NCBI RefSeq assembly: GCF_020966755.1
Contig: NZ_JAJKFT010000010.1
Coordinates: forward strand, 2,134,720-2,198,719
Reading direction: 5' to 3'
DNA: 64,000 bases
Source of the DNA: Blastopirellula sediminis
Lineage (GTDB): Bacteria; Planctomycetota; Planctomycetia; Pirellulales; Pirellulaceae
Both the position numbers and the translations under genes were made by a program. Below, in pieces: positions 62,142-64,000 of the stretch; position 1 is the first letter of the stretch; every line of letters starts with the position of its first letter. The notes beneath the pieces are model-generated. The model was not told where the DNA came from, searched no databases, and saw only the letters and a list, made by a program, of their open reading frames with translations.

Positions 62142-62732
62142 ATGGCCGTCGTCTATCACATTTATTGCGAGTCGTGTGATCCGAAGCCGGAGAAGGAATC
62201 TTGGTTCGACGAAGAGACCGGCTATGAGACTGCGTATCCCTGGGGATGGAAGGGTTCTGACTTGTACTTGGGGTATCTGAATGACGACGGAGAACTCGAG
62301 GTTCTCTATCGATACCCGTCCAGAACGCTTGAAGATGGACGTGAAACGGCGGGACGCATATTTCTCATTGGAGTTTTGCTCTGTCGTCAATGCGGCGCAG
62401 AGAATGAGTTTCCCAAACTAGCGCCGGGGCAGCTCGCGTTCGTTCCGACATTGGTCGTGACGACGGTTACCGGCATTGTTGTCGGCTTGATGAGTCGTTC
62501 GTGGGTTGGCGGATTCGCGGCCGCAATCGTGATGCTAACTTTATCGATATTTATCGAAAGACGACTAGCGAACTGGCGATACGCAAAGAATGTCGCGAAA
62601 GTGACGCGCCGCTGCTGTGTGAATTGTGGTGGAAAAAAGTTTATCTCGTTTCAATTGGCGACTTGGTACAAGCAAATCTGTCCCCAATGTCGGCGACGGC
62701 TTCTGCGGGTAAGGGTCAGCGGCATAAGTTGA
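62142..62732 (+). CDS. Membrane protein with zinc-ribbon-like cysteines, unknown
   Basis: A 196-residue protein. Two central membrane segments (LVVTTVTGIVVGLMSRSWVGGFAAAIVMLTLS) separate an N-terminal cytosolic or exposed region with CESCD and CRQCG and a C-terminal region with CCVNCGGKK and CPQCRRR; so four short cysteine pairs that could form two zinc ribbons. The family is not recognised. Base composition is lower in GC than nearby core genes, so recent gain is possible. It lies in the repeat-rich right end. Confidence 0.65.
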   Translation: MAVVYHIYCESCDPKPEKESWFDEETGYETAYPWGWKGSDLYLGYLNDDGELEVLYRYPSRTLEDGRETAGRIFLIGVLLCRQCGAENEFPKLAPGQLAFVPTLVVTTVTGIVVGLMSRSWVGGFAAAIVMLTLSIFIERRLANWRYAKNVAKVTRRCCVNCGGKKFISFQLATWYKQICPQCRRRLLRVRVSGIS

Positions 62733-62768
62733 CGAGCGTAAGGTTTGACTGAGCTTTGCCAAGCCACA

Positions 62769-62935
62769 GGGTGCCCCAGCCAGTTCCCGCAAAGAACTGG
62801 CTGGGTTGCGCAGCAACAAGATGCAGCGCCATCCGGTCGCGAAGCAACCACACGCTCAACCACCTCCCACCGCATGGCGCGGCATCTTGTCGCTAAAGCG
62901 ACCTAACCAGTCGTCACCGACTGGTCGGGCCACCC
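62769..62935. repeat. Structured palindromic repeat, family A copy 2
   Basis: The same plan as the element at 934-1149: GGTG, a long hairpin, a small hairpin and AAGATGC in each of two inverted arms. Here the left arm has CAGCCAGTTC/GAACTGGCTG (62777-62786, 62794-62803) and GTTGC/GCAAC (62805-62809, 62813-62817). The right arm has GTCGC/GCGAC (62889-62893, 62898-62902) and CCAGTCG/CGACTGG (62907-62913, 62918-62924). The bases differ between arms and copies while pairing is kept. Confidence 0.85.
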
Positions 62936-62950
62936 GGCGGGCAGCAGTCT

Positions 62951-63075
62951 GCGTAGGTTGGGTGCAGCGAAGCGAAACCCAACAATGCGCTTGCCAGTCC
63001 AAGGTGGGTTGCACAAGCGAACCGCGTTTAACAAGCCAAATCGCCCTCTCCGCGCTTGCTCCACCCACCCTACGC
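62951..63075. repeat. Palindromic element, family D
   Basis: Inverted ends GCGTAGG-TGGGTG (62951 on) and CACCC-CCTACGC (to 63075) with a hairpin GTTGGGT/ACCCAAC inside the left end. It lies sixteen bases past the family A copy. No coding features. Confidence 0.7.
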
Positions 63076-63091
63076 GGACCAAGAATTCTGC

Positions 63092-63120
63092 TTGCAAAAC
63101 GTACTGGCGTTTTGTATACT
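63092..63120 (+). promoter_or_regulatory. Putative promoter with inverted repeat between -35 and -10
   Basis: TTGCAA (63092-63097) and TATACT (63115-63120) are spaced by 17 bases. CAAAACG (63095-63101) and CGTTTTG (63108-63114) form an inverted repeat inside the spacer, a likely operator. It is 233 bases before the ATPase start, so it would serve that gene only with a long leader. Confidence 0.4.
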
Positions 63121-63246
63121 AAACCCCTCAAGGTGCGGGCGTCTGATCAACCGCGCAGCGTCCATTTTTCTACCCGCCTCAAACTCGGACTGAGGCGTTT
63201 CTCACAGCACGAAAGCACTACGACAGCAGCTCCGTGCGCGTCGCGA

Positions 63247-63334
63247 CGAAAAAGGGGTCTGGTCTCTTTTTCGCGACAAGGTTTTCTAGGCAACAAATGT
63301 CCAACCGCGAAAAAGAGACCTGACCCCTTTTTCG
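63247..63334. repeat. 29-bp inverted repeat with GACCTGACCCC motif
   Basis: Arms at 63247-63275 and 63306-63334 are inverted repeats differing at one base, with a 30-base loop. Each carries the GACC(T/A)GACCCC motif that is common next to REP-associated tyrosine transposases and other small mobile elements. The ATPase start lies 19 bases further on. Confidence 0.82.
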
Positions 63335-63352
63335 TAATCAAGAGGAACGCTC

Positions 63353-64000
63353 ATGCGAAAGGCCCGAATCCGGCGCCTCGCCGCCCTGCTGCGCGCGAAG
63401 CAAAAGAAGAAACGCAAACAAGCTGACAACACCGCGGCGCATGAAGAGCTGATCGAAGCGCAGTGGCTCGCCTGCATGATGATGTACCCCGAGCGGTTGA
63501 GCGAAGATGCCCTCCCGCTGCAAGTGTTTCGCGTGCCGTGTCATCGCGACATCTACTCGGCCCTCCTCGGGCTGCACCTCACTGGCGACGAAGATCGCGA
63601 CGACCAGCAACTGCTCGCCGACCTCCTCACCTACGGCTACGACAAACTGACCGCGTCGGCGCTGATTCAAGCGGTGATCCACTCCGGCAGCGACCTGGAC
63701 AAATTTGCCGACTACGCAGCGGCCTTAAGAAAACGACTGACGCCGGAGCCGGAGCAAGTTGAATTGCCGCCCGATGGAGAAATCGTGCGACTCGAACTCG
63801 GCAGCGGCAGTTCGTTTCGAACGCTGACGACGGAAGAGCTCTTCGCCGAACAACAGCCGCGCGAGTGGCTGCTATCGAACTTCCTCACCCGCAACGAACC
63901 GGCAGTCATTGTCGGCCCCAGCAAAACGCTGAAGAGTTCCCTCGCCGTCGACTTGTGCGCAGCGCTCGCGAGCGGAGGAAAGTTTTTGAATCATTTCGCG
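63353..64000 (+). CDS. DnaB-N/AAA-type ATPase, C-terminus cut by window edge
   Basis: The frame runs from ATG at 63353 (AGAGGA ribosome site) past the window end, 216 codons visible. The first 120 residues (basic start, then EELIEAQWLACMMMYPERL and VFRVPCHRDIYSALLGLHL) resemble the DnaB helicase N-terminal domain. The next part has a RepA/AAA_25-like P-loop: EPAVIVGPSKTLKSSLAVDL, with the GPSKTLKS nucleotide loop. Such proteins in planctomycetes lie on phage-, plasmid- or integrative-element-like islands and act in replication or primase loading. It sits at the end of a repeat cluster, which fits an island boundary. Confidence 0.8.
   Translation, partial: MRKARIRRLAALLRAKQKKKRKQADNTAAHEELIEAQWLACMMMYPERLSEDALPLQVFRVPCHRDIYSALLGLHLTGDEDRDDQQLLADLLTYGYDKLTASALIQAVIHSGSDLDKFADYAAALRKRLTPEPEQVELPPDGEIVRLELGSGSSFRTLTTEELFAEQQPREWLLSNFLTRNEPAVIVGPSKTLKSSLAVDLCAALASGGKFLNHFA

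Noticed and set aside
62806-63426. 206-residue open frame through families A and D and the 29-bp inverted repeat
   Set aside because: It crosses three repeat elements and a putative promoter, then overlaps the ATPase start in a different frame; it is chance openness.

Overview
The window looks like chromosome from a planctomycete of the Pirellulales (Blastopirellula/Rhodopirellula-like). The grounds are family content: a PSCyt1/DUF1549/DUF1553 protein followed by a DUF1501 protein, a DUF1559 pseudopilin-like protein, a DUF1573 protein, a Cys-rich BBP2-type porin, a prokaryotic RING-finger membrane protein and many lipoproteins, in GC-rich DNA with mostly short operons. This assignment is inference; no rRNA or other marker gene is present and I saw no tRNA or CRISPR array.

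Layout. 1-5.5 kb: end of a membrane protein, then the ammonium sensing/uptake pair glnK-amt, a cobalamin adenosyltransferase, and a beta-propeller plus Nudix pair. 5.5-13.3 kb: RING-finger membrane protein, transglutaminase lipoprotein, several unknowns, an aminotransferase, and a protein that reads as a phosphohexomutase with its catalytic motifs destroyed. 13.5-18.4 kb: a tight operon of a membrane protein, two TadE-like pseudopilins and a TadG-like VWA protein, followed by a soluble chemoreceptor with four exact-length tandem PAS repeats. 18.6-25.8 kb: the PSCyt/DUF1501 pair, a glycosyltransferase, an LpxH-like phosphoesterase and a YhaM-like exoribonuclease. 26-37.8 kb: proS, DUF1559 protein, porin, DUF4416 protein, a WecA/Wzy-like polysaccharide pair, DUF1573 protein and a phosphoesterase-multihaem cytochrome fusion. 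37.9-49.3 kb: a zeta-toxin-like module, a NirB-NirD fusion, trkH, a prolyl oligopeptidase, an aldo/keto reductase, a ParDE pair, trmB, a FabZ-like dehydratase and a 32-residue basic protein. 49.4-61.1 kb: an HpnN-like RND exporter, a STAS protein, nrfHA, a second soluble chemoreceptor, and an acyl-activating/aldehyde dehydrogenase/alcohol dehydrogenase gene set. 61.4-64 kb: an accessory-looking end with two small unknown membrane proteins, four palindromic repeats of different families, and the start of a DnaB-N/AAA-type ATPase.

How parts fit. Nitrogen handling recurs: ammonium uptake with its PII regulator, an assimilatory-type nitrite reductase fused to its Rieske subunit, and a respiratory ammonifying nitrite reductase. 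Envelope work recurs too: polysaccharide polymerisation, lipid or hopanoid export, porin, pseudopilins and lipoproteins. The most unusual items are the inactivated phosphohexomutase, the covarying structured repeats, the carboxylate-reduction gene set with a palindrome over its putative promoter, the 4 x 366 bp PAS amplification, and the 32-residue basic protein.
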